Assembly: GCA_016490735.1 (NCBI GenBank)
Contig: JAEMWC010001201.1
Location: forward strand, 162,501 to 226,500
Source of the DNA: Pachyseris speciosa
Lineage: Eukaryota; Cnidaria; Anthozoa; Scleractinia; Pachyseridae
Reading direction: 5' to 3'
Length of the DNA stretch: 64,000 bases
Shown: positions 51,740 to 63,918 of the stretch, piece by piece
Numbering within the stretch: the first letter of the stretch is position 1
How the letters are laid out: the number at the start of each line of letters is the position of its first letter
The notes under the pieces: generated by a model
What the model was told of the DNA's origin: nothing
The model's input: only the letters and a program-made list of their open reading frames with translations
Database searches by the model: none
Translations under genes and position numbers: made by a program

Positions 51740-53373
51740 ATGAGTAGCAGGACTTTGTTAGAGGTGTTTGGACAAATCGTGTTCAGTTTTACCCGAGGCG
51801 TCACAGAGCGCTACAACCCGGAAGAACCTGAATTCACAGCAGAGTCTTTTGGCTACAATCCTCTGGAAAGCACTGGTCGAGAATGGTATTGTCAGCCTGT
51901 TGATGAGCTCATTTACCAAGAATACAGTCACAAAGAACCGGCAAGCATAGAATATTTAGCGGCTACAAGTCTTGAGATAAAACTTATCAATGCATCCTCA
52001 CCAGAGGAAGTTGAAGAAACCCAAGAAACTCAGCGAGATGAAGAAAGGGCCGTAGCTTGGAAGAAGCTTAGACCATCCCCTCTCTGTACAGTTTTTAAAT
52101 CAATGTACATCGGAACTTTGATTTCCTTACTTTCTGCTAGCTTTTTAGGTGCACTTTATGTGCTGATCACTTATCTTTGTTATAAAACTGCAAACTATTG
52201 TGAATTCCATGTGAGAATTCCAATAAGACGTCCAATGGATGAGAACAATTTCTAGTTTGATCTTCTGTGCTTTCCTTTACGCCTGGTACTTTACACTTAT
52301 GCTATTTCTTTTTCGTCCATTTCAGTTGAAAGGCACCAAAAGAAAACTGATTCTGGTCTTTTGTATATGTTATGGCTTGGAAGCACTTTATCGTGTTTTT
52401 CTACAAGCGCGAGGAATATCTCATTCCAAAATAACTCGTTTACAAAAGATACCACTTCATGTAGTATTTCTTGCCAGTGTAAGTTGGCAAGTCTGTCTTA
52501 TATCAAATTCCTTTTGTAGACAGACAAGGAGGCAAAAGCTGACGTTGACCTTCAAAATGATAGTGCCAGGTTCTTTTTGTTTCCTTCTGTCGTTCATCGT
52601 AGTACATTTGATTTATGAAGCCTACAACAAACAAACAAATTCACAAGGACGATTCTTATCGCACTCTTTACACCCTTCATTGGCGTGATTATTAAACAAA
52701 AGGCCATCTCGCGAATATGCGCTCAACGATTATATGACATCACCCATCCAGGATATTCTTACGTGTTATTGTCGCCGTTGTACTTTGGATCAGCGGTTAT
52801 GTGTCGAGTTTTACAAGCAGATCTTGAAACATTGCCACTCATTGCTAAGATTGGGATAATGCACGGCGGTGCAGAAGTCATAGAACGACGCGCCATGGTT
52901 GTGATTGATCATATTTGTCACCGGCTTTGGACGCGCAAATCAGCTCCTTGGGGAAGTTTTCGTACTCCTCGCTGTGAGAGACCGCTGGCTGATATCGCCA
53001 TTAAGAGCATGTTGTATGAATCAACGGTTATAGTTTCAGTTACCGGCTTCTCGTTCTTGTATGAAATCGTTTACTTACAAAACAAATCCCTTGAAAATGT
53101 ACTTCACGAATTTGCCATTCATGCTTTAGTTCAGCTATTGAATGGTTTTTTACCAGTCTGTCTCTAGCGATTGAGACTCGGTATCAGAATATGGCTGTCA
53201 TGACTGTTTGGCTAAAACAGTGGATGAGGCATATTTTAGTGGCGATTGTTAATGTGGTGCCAATGGCCATGTGGACCAACACAAACCTGTTAGGCATTGT
53301 ACATGGCCGGTTTAGCGCTAACGAGACGCTCATCGAGCACTTTAATGAGACGTGCAAGATGCCTTTTACTTGA
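51740..53373 (+). pseudogene. Membrane-protein family copy 9: nearly full length, three frameshifts
   Basis: It covers the whole family protein from M-S-S-R-T-L-L-E-V-F-G-Q to the C-K-M-P-F-T end. The segments are 51740 to about 52225 (N-terminal domain and span 1), 52239 to about 52660 (spans 2-5), 52685 to about 53150 (spans 6-9), then a fourth frame to 53373 (last spans). The breaks lie near 52225-52240, 52650-52690 and 53140-53160. Each looks like a one- or two-base change, and the remaining codons are well conserved. It is therefore a young pseudogene, or an intact gene damaged by sequence errors. It has G-L-E-A-L-Y-R in segment 3, with glutamate at the acidic position. Confidence 0.9.
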
Positions 53374-54390
53374 CAGTTGGTGCCGTTGCGTCGAGGTTAA
53401 TCATTTATGCAACTTGTAGCGTGCCAATTTTTATTGTGTTCTGGTGATAAGGCCCTGTCATATAAAAACAGCTGAAGCTTTAGTATATACATTTCAGTAG
53501 CCAAGCAGCGGAGCTCCAAACGTATATGTCTACTTTTCATATGACCCGTCCGGTCTCGCTGATGCAATGCAACAACAACAACAACTTTATTTTGCTCTTC
53601 TCTATCATTACATAGATATATAAAATTAGAAAAAGAAAAAACAAAACACTTGTATGAACGATTTCGAGCCTGGAGACTGAAATAACTAGAATGTTTTGGA
53701 GTCAGTCTTTAGCTGTTTTGAGTCAATGAGTTAACAGCGATCAGAAATATACATAAGGAGAAAATGTGACTGTAAACGATATAGACATATATCCTACAGA
53801 AATGTGATAGTATTAAAAGGTGACAGCAATTGTCATTGTGTTCTGAGGATAAGGCTCTGCCATCAAATAACAGCTGAAGCCTTAAGGATATGACCCAACC
53901 ATTTCATATAATAACAAAGTGACTATTGTTGTTGTTATAATCCGGGAAAGGATTTCATTTTTCATACATCTGGCTGTAAGTTGCGGGTTTTCCGCAACGT
54001 ATTATTGAAAATAAACATAAAGAACATGTAAGGGAACGGTGGTAAGGATTCTCTTAAGATATCTGCGATGCGAGCGACCTGCCAAAGGTCGTTTCGTCGC
54101 CGCACTGAAACGCCATAGAAATGTGGCTGGTGTGATAGCAAAGTGTCATGCTTTATTGTAGGCCAAATTACATTAGCTCATAGTGCAAACTGGGTGGGTC
54201 AAATCGCTAGGTGACGCGTGACTCAAGATAATTAAGTAGATTTCAAACTAGGGGGAGCTGCATCTAAGCCTGAAAACGAAGTGATTTGATGAAACCCGAC
54301 AGACACATAAACCTGGCAAATGGTTTCCACGTAACTTACACGATACCATTCGGCAAAACAATACAACTGGGAATCTATCGACAATCACTC

Positions 54391-54428
<38 letters not shown>

Positions 54429-56326
54429 TAATACGTTTATATAGCGTCTTAATCTAAGGTTCTTAGACCCTTAATATTTGAAAAATTCAACAGTAAAAAG
54501 GTAAAAGAGAAAAGAATCAAAATACGGGCAGTAACATTTGAAAGACTAGCATTTGAAAGACCTAGGATAAAAAAAATGTTGTCAGTTATTCCTCCAAGGA
54601 TGGAAACACTGGAAACCTGATAGACAATAAGCCGTACAATGTAGGGTGAATATCTTCACGAATATGTTTCTTTGCAACTTAGGTGAAAAATAAGGGAGTT
54701 TGCTTTGACTAAATATTTTAACCTTTACGTTTTAGACATAAGACTATGAATCTATGAATAGAAACATGCGTGCAAGGAAAACACTGCCGGTTTGAAAACA
54801 AAGAATGTTGAGGCATCCAATCACGCTATATTTCTTGTCACTATAGTGAACTGGGTTATTCCTTCTAATGTAAAAGTAAAACATCGCTGAGGTAAGCAAA
54901 TTAACATGCGGTGTTCCAGAGTTTAGAAATAGGGGAAAGATATTCTTGAAGAATGAGGGGAAATCAATCCAAGATCATAATCATTATTTACATCATGAAA
55001 ACGTCTCTAAGAACGGGTCAAATACATTGAACAAGGTTGATATTATTTCATAGATGCATCGTACACACCGGCTGGCGCAACGCAACATTTTGCTGGAACA
55101 CTTAAAATTAGCAGAGTTAATCCTTTTTATATCATCATTGGTCTCGACGGATTTTGTCTCCAATATATACAGAAATATAATTTCAGGAAATAAACTACTT
55201 ACTGCAACACGAAGTTCACTTATCTGTGTACTGATAATTATATATATCTGAGTCAGAGTTTTAAAATTAAAATTGGGAATTAGGAACCAAAATGGTAAAT
55301 ATTCCAACGAATTGGAGTCCCCACAAACGCTGCTTGTACTTCCACTTACAGAATCTCTTAATTGCTTGTTTATATGTCCACAAAATATGAAACAGATAGA
55401 TGCGGTACTCTTACGCTATTCGAGAAAGCCAGAAAACGCGTGATAGCCAAAAAGAGAAATTATCTGCAATCCGTCATGTAAAAGGAAACGTGCAATTGAT
55501 CTTCTCCTCGGCCGGAATGAAGATTCTAAAGGAGAAATCGTCCTTGTTATAAACCAAGACGAAAACTCCCGTATGAAGCCTTCGTGCGTAATGATCATAG
55601 AGGGAGCAAGCCATTTCAGAGTTGGTAGCACTCTCTAGCTCAGATTTATTAGCATGTTTAGAAAAATGTATTTTCATCCTAATGAAGCCATACCCACTCT
55701 CGGCTTCGTGTTCTTATTTCATTTTTGACAAGAACAAAGAAAATTTAATGGGGGACGGTAACGCTATTTTAGCGTCTAGCAGTGGATACACAAAAATAGG
55801 AGCCTAGCTGCCTTATCAAAAAGTGAATTACACTATTTATTGTCGTCCTAATTTTACACATGGCTAGGAAAGAAAGTGGATTTAAACTACGGAGAATTAG
55901 CAAACGTTTTCCACCTCTGAGATTGTGTTTCAAAAACAGTTACCAGGCTTTCTCTGCCTGTCTTTTAATGCTTTCCTCGTAAAGCTTTGCAAACACACTT
56001 TTTGTATGAGTAGCAGCACTAAATACTGATTTGAAGACATTTTTTCACCACAAAACAGCAAATACCCGGGGACAGTGTCACTTTTTCTTTTCTAATTTTT
56101 CCAATACAACTGCTTCAATGAAAAGTCAATAGTAACGCGGCCATAAAAGGGAAATTGGGACTCATTTAGTTGTTACAATATCTGTTTCCTTTCTCTTTCT
56201 TTCTTTGCTTTTTTTTAAATAGTTTTTATCCTTTTTTTTAATATTCATTACTAGTTAGAGTAAGTCGTCAAAATCCTCCATAATAAAATAGTTCTCTAGA
56301 GTTATGAGTAGAGAAAAATCTGTAAC
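53374..56326. other. Intergenic stretch between copies 9 and 10
   Basis: Contains a CAA repeat (53570-53587), an AAT microsatellite (54390-54432) followed by CGTTTATATAGCGTCTTAAT, and A+T-rich sequence with short ORFs. The GTGATAAGGC(C/T)CTGYCAT phrase at 53443 recurs at 53851, a short local duplication (53435-53480 against 53843-53888). No gene is seen. Confidence 0.45.
54390..54432. repeat. AAT microsatellite
   Basis: About 14 AAT units with one AAC interruption near the end. Confidence 0.95.
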
Positions 56327-57940
56327 TCAAGCAAACGGCATTTTACAAGGCTTGTTTGCTTCTGGAAAGCGTCCGTGTACAATTACCAAGAGGTTAGTAC
56401 TGGTCCACAAAGCTAAGGGCACCACGTTGACGAGGGCCACTGAAATGTGTCTTTTCCATCGTCTCTGCCAAACGGCCATAACAGCCATGTTCTGATAACG
56501 AGTCTCGATCGCTAAAGACAGGCTGGTGAAAAACCATTCTATCGATAGCTGAATTGCAGTATACTTGGCAAATGAATGAACTAACTGGTAAAACAACTTG
56601 TTCTGCAAGTAGACGAACTGATACAAATATAAGAACCCATTGACGGCCACTATAGCTGTTGATTCATATAGCATGCTCATAATGGCAATATCAGCCATTA
56701 GTCTCTCACGGCGAGGAGTACGGAAACTTCCCCAAGGAGCTGATGTTCTTTTCCAAAGCATATGACAGATGTGATCAATCAAAACCATGATGCTCCGTTC
56801 TACGACTTCTGCGGCGCCGTGAATTATTCCAAGAACAGCAATGGATTGCAAATCGTCAAGATCTGCTTGTAAAACTCGAAACATGACCGCTGAGCCAAAA
56901 TATAGCGGCGAAAGTAAGACATAGGAATATGCTGGATGTGTAATATTATATAACCGCTGAACGCAAATTCGAGAGACCGCTTTGATAACGACTCCAATGA
57001 GAGGAGTGAACAGGGCGATTATAAGTTTTTTGTGTTTAGTTTGATTGTTATATTCTGGGTAAATTAGTAATGCCACGATGATATAAATCAAGAAAACGAC
57101 GCAACCTGTAACTATCAACTGAAGGAAGAAAGTCAGCTTTTTTCTTCTGGAGCGTATGCAGAGGTGATTCGTTACAAGATAAGCTTGCCAAGACATATTG
57201 AGAAGAAAGAGAATGTTGAGTGGAATCTTTTTCAAACCTGAGATAACAGAGCGTGATATCCCAAACGCCTGTAAAGCAATACGATACGTTGAATCCACGC
57301 AATAAACAACAGAACAAGCAAAGAACAGTTTTCTTTTCACACCCTTCAACTGAAATGGGCGGAAAAGAAATAGAATAAGGACAAAGTACCAAATATACAG
57401 AAATACACAAGAGATCACACCAGAAATAGTTCTCATCCATTGTACTCTCACTGGTATTAAATTGTGTGGATGAAACTGACAGTTGATTTCCGTCTTATAC
57501 GATAAGTAAGAGATGAGCACGTACGCTGTTCCAAGAAGGATGGCGCTCAGAAGTGAAATAAAAGCTCCAACGATCATGGATTTAAAGATTGTGCGAAGAG
57601 TAGTTGGTCTTAGACGCTTCCAAGCCATTGTGCTATCTTCGTCTTTCTTGTCTTCATTTGTTTCTTCATTTTCTTCTAGTGTACAAGCGTTTATAACCCT
57701 TATATGAAGATTCTTTGAGGCTAGGTAATCCAAGTTCGTAGCTTCTCTGTCGTTAAATTCTTGGTAAATAAGCTCATCAACAGGCTGGTGATACCATTCA
57801 AGACCCGAGCTTTGTATAGGATTGTAGCCAAAATACTCTTCAGTGAACTCTGGTTCTTCTGGGTTGTAGTGCTCTGTTATGCTTCTTGTGAAACTGAACA
57901 AAATATGACCAAACACCTCTATCAGTGTACTGCTACTCAT
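56327..57940 (-). CDS. Uncharacterised multi-pass membrane protein, family copy 10 (intact, 537 aa)
   Basis: Single exon on the minus strand, starting M-S-S-S-T-L-I-E-V-F-G-H at 57940. Residues 1-115 form the hydrophilic N-terminal domain (E-E-P-E-F at 28-32, Q-P-V-D-E-L-I-Y-Q-E at 52-61, acidic run 88-103). Hydrophobic segments lie at roughly 121-147, 170-194, 204-226, 239-260, 270-294, 306-322, 338-357, 363-388, 417-445, 461-478 and 499-521. Segment 3 holds the conserved acidic residue (C-V-D-S-T-Y-R, D216). The most conserved loop is 402-419 (PWGSFRTPRRERLMADIA). The protein ends C-K-M-P-F-A. Copy 7 is the closest relative. The inverted orientation relative to copies 4 and 7 implies an inversion or inverted duplication. 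Function unknown. Confidence 0.85.
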   Translation of the reverse strand: MSSSTLIEVFGHILFSFTRSITEHYNPEEPEFTEEYFGYNPIQSSGLEWYHQPVDELIYQEFNDREATNLDYLASKNLHIRVINACTLEENEETNEDKKDEDSTMAWKRLRPTTLRTIFKSMIVGAFISLLSAILLGTAYVLISYLSYKTEINCQFHPHNLIPVRVQWMRTISGVISCVFLYIWYFVLILFLFRPFQLKGVKRKLFFACSVVYCVDSTYRIALQAFGISRSVISGLKKIPLNILFLLNMSWQAYLVTNHLCIRSRRKKLTFFLQLIVTGCVVFLIYIIVALLIYPEYNNQTKHKKLIIALFTPLIGVVIKAVSRICVQRLYNITHPAYSYVLLSPLYFGSAVMFRVLQADLDDLQSIAVLGIIHGAAEVVERSIMVLIDHICHMLWKRTSAPWGSFRTPRRERLMADIAIMSMLYESTAIVAVNGFLYLYQFVYLQNKLFYQLVHSFAKYTAIQLSIEWFFTSLSLAIETRYQNMAVMAVWQRRWKRHISVALVNVVPLALWTSTNLLVIVHGRFPEANKPCKMPFA

Positions 57941-60066
57941 ATTTCTTCGTCAGTAAACACAATTTCTTACTTATAGCCGCTTCTTTCCCCGACCCTTGTA
58001 GAAAACCGTTCCGAAAATGACCTGAGAAACTTCTTCGTAGAAATGTTGCGGTCAGGCGTTAGATTTATCTTGCGGCCAGCAGCAGATTGCTTTGTTAACA
58101 AATTGTCGAGAAAATGTTTGATAATTCATTTCAAAAAATTAATCACTGAAATTTTTGTTGTTGTTGTTGTTGTTGTTTCATTTTAGCCTTTCAGAGGGTG
58201 TTTTGGGTGAAACGGAAACAAAATTGTATTTTTGTTCCATTTTATGTCATTTCGCAAAAAAAAAATAGAATTTCTCCAAATCGACGACTCTTAAAAAAAA
58301 AAAAAAGAACTAATTACCCTGAGAGAATGCGGTCTTCTTTGACTAGGCCAACCCACGAGAACAGAATTTCTGCACGCAGGTCAGCCTCACAGGCGAGTTG
58401 CCAACTTCATTACGCGAATATTTTCTTATTATGGACAGTGGGAAGAGAGCTTTAAAAATAAAGAGCAAAACAGAGCCAGGAGCAATTGCTGCCAATTTTG
58501 CAAATGTCTATTTAAAGTTAAGCATGGGACTGGCTAATCTGTTCCCACCTCAACACAAAATCTATTTAAACTTTCAAATCGAGGCGGCTTCCACGTAGTG
58601 GTAATCAGGGGTGAATGTTTGAGAATATCACCGTTCTGTTCTTGAAAACCTCTAGTTTGTCTAGTGAAAAATGTAATTCAGGAATTTTTGGACAGTTGTA
58701 AAAAAGTGCAAGGGATGCCATCTTTGAGACGTCGTTTGAATAAGATATTGTCGTGTTTAATTGGGCCTCTTACCTTTTGACCAATTAGAAGGCTGTTTTC
58801 GTGGACGAACGCGTCCAATTCGAAACTGACTAGTTTTCATAAAAGCGGTCTTTCCCCTCGCTCGCCGACTCGTCACTCGCGGCTTCACCGTCCGAGAAGA
58901 AGTAAACAAGACCGAGTCTGTGCTCGCTGGATACGAACTAGTCTTCTTACATTAAAAAGCACTCGAATGTTTTATACAAACTCCCACCGGCACATCTGCA
59001 CGAGTTTATCCCGATGATACAAGTTATTTATAAACTGTCATAACAGAAAGCTAGTAAAGCGATTCCTGTTGTTCACTTCAGCCTCCGTGGACACGCAAGT
59101 CGTAACGGTTGCCTCGAGGTAGATGAAAGTGTCTACGACCTTGGGAGGATTGCCATCATCACTAATGGCGGAGCAGCAAATCAAATGCACATTGTAAAGG
59201 ACAGCCAAGTGACAAATCTAGACAAACGATAACGATATCTTTTTAATTCAGTGCGGGGCTTTGTTCTGGAAAAGATCGTATGTGGAGCAGTTTGTTCCTG
59301 TTTGTAAAATTCAGTTATGTTTATCTCACTTGAAAGAGGCCAACCACTTGATTTGACCCAACATCATAAATACGGCCTTGCCTCACTATACTTAGAACTG
59401 GATAGAGGCAAAAGTCGCCTTCACGATTATACATGTTGCACCGCTCCTCGATTGCCATTGATTCTAATTAGTGATTGAATAATTTCATCTAAAGCACGTT
59501 TATCGCCAAACTAATCTCAGGCAAACAAGATAACTATATTAAGGATTCTCAGCCTACAAACCGGGCTCACGGGTGGATGAAAAATTAATATATAGTCTAT
59601 GACGTGTTCTTCTTTTAACACAAAGGTCTTCTTTCTTTATTTGTCAAACTTAAAAAGAAAACGCTGTTAGGGATACATTCATCAACTTTCAATAGAACAC
59701 CAGTGAAGGGAGACTAACCGACTGGTGATGTTTCGCACGGGCCTTGGAAAAAAAGGATACGCACAGACCTCGTGGCATGTTTTGCGGTAAATAGGAGGTT
59801 TATGTGTAAAAATGAATGGTTGAGACACGTTGAGGTGTTTTAACACGAGGAGTGGTACGATGCAGTTAACATAATTGACTAGCTTCATGGGTCCCGGATA
59901 CCGCTCCCTCAGGTCTTGCCCTGATAAGGTCTCTGTTATAAAAAGCCATCTGAAGTATTGGAGTGGTATGACATGTTAAAGAATCGAAATGACAATCCTG
60001 GATTAAGTTGAGATTGGTTTATTTCTCATTTCAAATTTCAAATTTTCCATGTATCTCAGTCATTCC
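57941..60066. other. Leader of copy 10 and intergenic stretch
   Basis: 57941-58225 read on the minus strand shares blocks with the copy 7 and 8 leaders (GACCGCAACATTT, TCGGGGAAAG, CCGTTTCACCCAAAAC) and probably holds the copy 10 promoter. A GTT microsatellite lies at 58157-58178. The ORFs at 58198-58598 have no recognisable domain. The remainder shows no gene. Confidence 0.45.
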
Positions 60067-60558
60067 TTAACTAAACGGCATCTTGCAAGGCTCTTTTGAT
60101 ATGTCGTGTGAAAACCCCCATAAACGACGACTAAAAGGTTAGTGCTGATCCACATGGCCAGTGGCACCGCGTTTACAATCGCCACCAAAATGTGTCTCCT
60201 CCATCGTTTCCGCCAAACAGCCACGACAGCCATATTCTGATAACGAGTTGCTATCGCCAAAGAACCACTTATAAAAACCACTCACTCACCAGAGAAACTG
60301 TCGTATGAACAACAAAAAGCTGAAATAAAGGTAAGAAAGATTGGTATAAGTATCCATTCACAGATACTATAGCCTTTGATTCAGACAACATGCCCATGAT
60401 GGCGATATCAGCCATCAGTCTCTCACGGCGAGGAGTACGGAAACTTCCCAAGAAACTGATGTGTGTGTTTTTTTTTTTTTCAAATGACATGGAAAATGTG
60501 ATCAATGACAACCATTGTTCTTCCGGCGTTCTATGACTTCCGCAGCTCCATAGTTAAT
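60067..60558 (-). pseudogene. Membrane-protein family copy 11: C-terminal fragment
   Basis: On the minus strand it begins with Y-G-A-A-E-V-I-E-R-R, then V-V-I-D-H-I-F-H-V and G-S-F-R-T-P-R-R-E-R-L-M-A-D-I-A-I-M. Frame breaks lie near an A-run (60469-60481) and near 60275. It continues V-F-I-S-G-S-L-A-I-A-T-R-Y-Q-N-M-A-V, R-K-R-W-R-R-H-I-L-V-A and the family end C-K-M-P-F-S one base out of frame (ancestral stop 60067-60069). It is closest to copy 6. The first 370 or so codons are missing; a LINE-like 3' end abuts the truncation at 60560. Confidence 0.85.
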
Positions 60559-60559
60559 A

Positions 60560-60872
60560 GGTATTCATGATTTGAATGTTCTCAAATTGGGCTAGCCTAA
60601 AGATACCTTATTTACTGTCAGAACAGCATAGTTAAACATAACTTAAGCATATACTCTTTCTCTCTTATTACATTGTACTTTTAAAACTGTTTCTTTGAAA
60701 ATAGATTCTATCTCAATTCCTTACAACTTTAAAATCTGGAGAACTGGCTAGAAAATCGTAGGATTATTTCAGATGCGGGCTTTATTAAGTACAAACAAAT
60801 ATTATCTTTTCTCTATTTATATATGTATGTAGTTAAGTACAAGGCGAATAAAGGTGTGTTGTTGTTGTTGTA
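60560..60872 (+). mobile_element. LINE-like 3' end with GTT tail
   Basis: T-rich sequence ending in TATATATGTATGTAGTTAAG, then GAATAAAGGTGTGTTGTTGTTGTTG. The layout resembles the LINE 3' ends at 16400 and 28702. It starts where family copy 11 breaks off, so its insertion may have separated or deleted the 5' part of that copy. Confidence 0.5.
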
Positions 60873-62315
60873 AAGGCTCCCGTAATTTCGTCAACTTTCG
60901 TGATTAATGGGTACCAGTGAGTTTGACGAATTCAGTCGAGGAGCAATTCTTTCAAGTGCAAAAGTATTCTAAGTAGTGTTTACATGATACCAGTCCTGTA
61001 TGGCTTTTGTTACGGCACGAAAGGAAAATCTGTAAGAGCGTTTTCCAGTAAATCACAAATGTACATTTAATGGCCGATTTAATTTGAGATGTCAAGGAAA
61101 AAATAAACACTTTTTCTTTTCTGTTCAAGGAACTGCCGTTTTAGCAAAACATTTAGAAATGGAAGATGAGCCTCCCACGTCGCTTTGATCGTAAAATATT
61201 TCAGTTTAACAACTGTTAAAACGAAAGCACAAACCAGTAACGTAAAAAGTTCAATGCTCGACCCAAGAAACGTTCAAGGTTTTTTTTTCCTTTTGTCACC
61301 AAACTGAGAATTAAGGCTGACGGGGAATATTTTAATAAAGATAGCTGTAGATTATCGGAGGATAGGTTTCCAACTTGAATTTATCAGGCGAAACCGAATT
61401 AGTGAGTATTTACAATCATAAGAACTAATGTTTTTCTTACCCATAGCGAACGAAGTAGTAAAACTGTACCAGGCAACGTTTCCATTACTCATGTCCCTAG
61501 TTCACACATTTTCGCCATGTTCAAAATATAAGTACGTGTCTGAACACATCATTCAGGTTTAAAACCATAACAGCTAAACATCACTAATCATTAAAAACAA
61601 CCGTGTTAAAATAAATGTGTAGCACGAGAAGCTACAAAATGAACGTGCTCTACACAGGAAGTGGACAACTGTATCATGACCACGTGGTTCCTAAAAACGT
61701 CAAGGAAGAGTTATTTATAAAGCTACAGATGAACTGTAGGAATCGTAGACAATAACAACGTGTCAATTATAGCAAGAGCCTTATGAAGGTAGCCAAAGAA
61801 ATATCATTAATTTAGAAAAAAATGAAATGTTAACTTTTACCAATTTTCAATGTTTAACACTGAAGTACCTAATAATTAATCAGTCAGTATAGGAAATAAC
61901 ACCACCTTGAGTATCACACATAAGTTGTTCCAGTTGCGACTTTTTTCAAAAATCTTTCCAACCCTTTCGGTTTTCCGATTTTCTTTCCATCATATACTAT
62001 ATTTGAACATATGTAATGAGTCATATGGGAATATATCCAAGATACTGTCTGAAAAAAACCCTTTTAGTTTTCCGGTTTCCTTTCCAGGTCCCCACTCCAG
62101 CCTGAGAAGAGTGAAATTCATCGGGACAACTCAAAGAACCGTACTGCATAAGATAATTGAGATCCGGAATAAAATATCTTTTGAAAGAATTTCTAAAGTA
62201 AGAAATGAAGACCTCAGACAGGCTTCAACGAAATTTCCGGTGATAGAAAGAATAAAGGGAAGAATAAGCATTACAAAATATCATTACAAACTCGGAAGTT
62301 AAGATCTTTGCGAAA
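60873..62315 (+). other. Upstream region of copy 12
   Basis: An ORF at 61907-62302 (131 codons) ends just before the copy 12 start. It has a basic C-terminal half but no recognisable domain, and is most likely leader sequence. The rest is A+T-rich with no gene seen. Confidence 0.4.
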
Positions 62316-63918
62316 ATGAGTAACAGCACACTTATAGAGGTGGTAGGCCACACTGTGTTCAGCTTTACACGAAGCGTGACAGAGCACTACAACCCTGAAG
62401 AACCTGAATTCACCGCAGAATCGTTCGGCTTCAATCTGTTAGAAAGCGCAGGTCGAGAATAGTTTTGCCAACCTGTTGACGAGCTTATTTACCAAGAATA
62501 TAGCGACAGAGAAACCACAACTTTCTGACGTCTAGGCATCCTTATGTAAGGGTGATCGATGCATGCTCACCAGAAGAGAACGAAGGTTCACCAGAAATTC
62601 ACCAAGACAAAGACAGATCCATGTTTGGAAGCAATTTATGCTATCCATGTCCCATACAGTGTGTAAATCAATGTACATAGGAGCTCTGATTTCACTTGTA
62701 ACCGCTTGCCTTATAGGTGCAGTATACATGACAACCTCTTATTTCTGTTATAAAATTGAACACAACTGCGAATTCCAACCAGGAGATTTAATACCATCAC
62801 AAGTTCAATGGATGCGAACAATTTCATCTGTAGTCTCTTGTGCTTTTCTCTACTTTTGGTAATTTACAAATATGTTACTCCTATTCCGCCCGTTTCAGTT
62901 AACCGGGGTGAAAGGACGCCTTCTCTTGCTCTCTTTCCTAACGTACTGCTTGGACACACTATATCGAATTGCTCTACAGGTTCTAGGAATATCTCATTCC
63001 AAACTTTCTGACAAGAAGTTTCTCAATACTGTGTTTCTAACAAGCGTATGCTTACAAGTATACCTCATCGCCAATCATTTCGGCACACGGTCAATAAAAC
63101 ATAAATTAAGTCTGTTCTTCAAGATGATCATGCCAGGATGTTTGCCGCTCATTACTGGAAGCTGCATTTCAGGATATCTTTATCCAGTGTACAGCAAAGA
63201 AACCAAAGAAGGCAAACTTATAATTGCAATTTTCTCTCCTCTCATGGTAGTAATTCTAAAACCTATCTGTCGAATTTGTGTTCAGCGGTTATATAACATT
63301 TCCCATCCGGCATATTCTTATGTCTTGTTAGCGCCCACTTACTTTGGATCAGCGGTAGTATTTCGGGTTTTACAAGCAGATCTTGACAGTCTACAATCCA
63401 TCGCTATCCTTGGTTTAATCCATGGCTCTGCAGAAGTCGAAGAACGAGGCAGTATGGTTGTGATTGATCACGTCTGTCATATGCTTTGCAAAAGAACATC
63501 AGCTCCTTGGGGAACTTTTCGTACTCCTCGCCGTGAGAGACTAACGGCTGATATCGCCATTATGAGCATGCTATCCGAGTCAACTGCAATTGTTGCTGTT
63601 AACGGCTACTTATACCTTTATCAATTTATTTACCTACAGAACAGTTCCCTTCCAACGTTGCTACAGTCTTGTACCCTACGTGTTTCAGTTCAGTTAGCGA
63701 TTGAGTGGTTTTTCAACAGCGTGTCTTTAGCGATTGAGACTCGTTATCAGAATATAGCTCTTATAGCCGTTTGGCGAAGACAATGGAAAAGACATACTTT
63801 AGCAGCACTTGTCAATGCTGTTCCATTAGCTATCTGGACAAACAATACACTGTTTGACGTTGTCGGTGAACACTTTCATGACTCGTTAAAGCAGATCTGC
63901 AAGATGCCTTTTACCTGA
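62316..63918 (+). pseudogene. Membrane-protein family copy 12: nearly full length, two nonsense codons and frameshifts
   Basis: It begins M-S-N-S-T-L-I-E-V-V-G-H at 62316 and keeps E-H-Y-N-P-E-E-P-E-F. The conserved tryptophan of R-E-W-Y is TAG (62460-62462). Frameshifts follow near 62525 and 62615 around the acidic stretch. From 62563 the frame holds span 1 and part of span 2, then meets TAA (62860-62862) where paralogues have tyrosine. From there 348 codons are open to the family end (C-K-M-P-F-T) at 63918, with C-L-D-T-L-Y-R, PWGTFRTPRRERLTADIA and E-T-R-Y-Q-N-I-A-L. It is probably a young pseudogene with an intact C-terminal two thirds. Confidence 0.9.

Noticed and set aside
20288..57940. 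Family spread by retroposition, since all copies lack introns
   Set aside because: Upstream leaders and downstream flanks are shared between copies and no poly-A tails or target duplications flank the genes, which fits DNA-level duplication.
61907..62302. 131-aa gene upstream of copy 12
   Set aside because: No recognisable domain and no support from paralogous leaders. Most likely 5' leader sequence.
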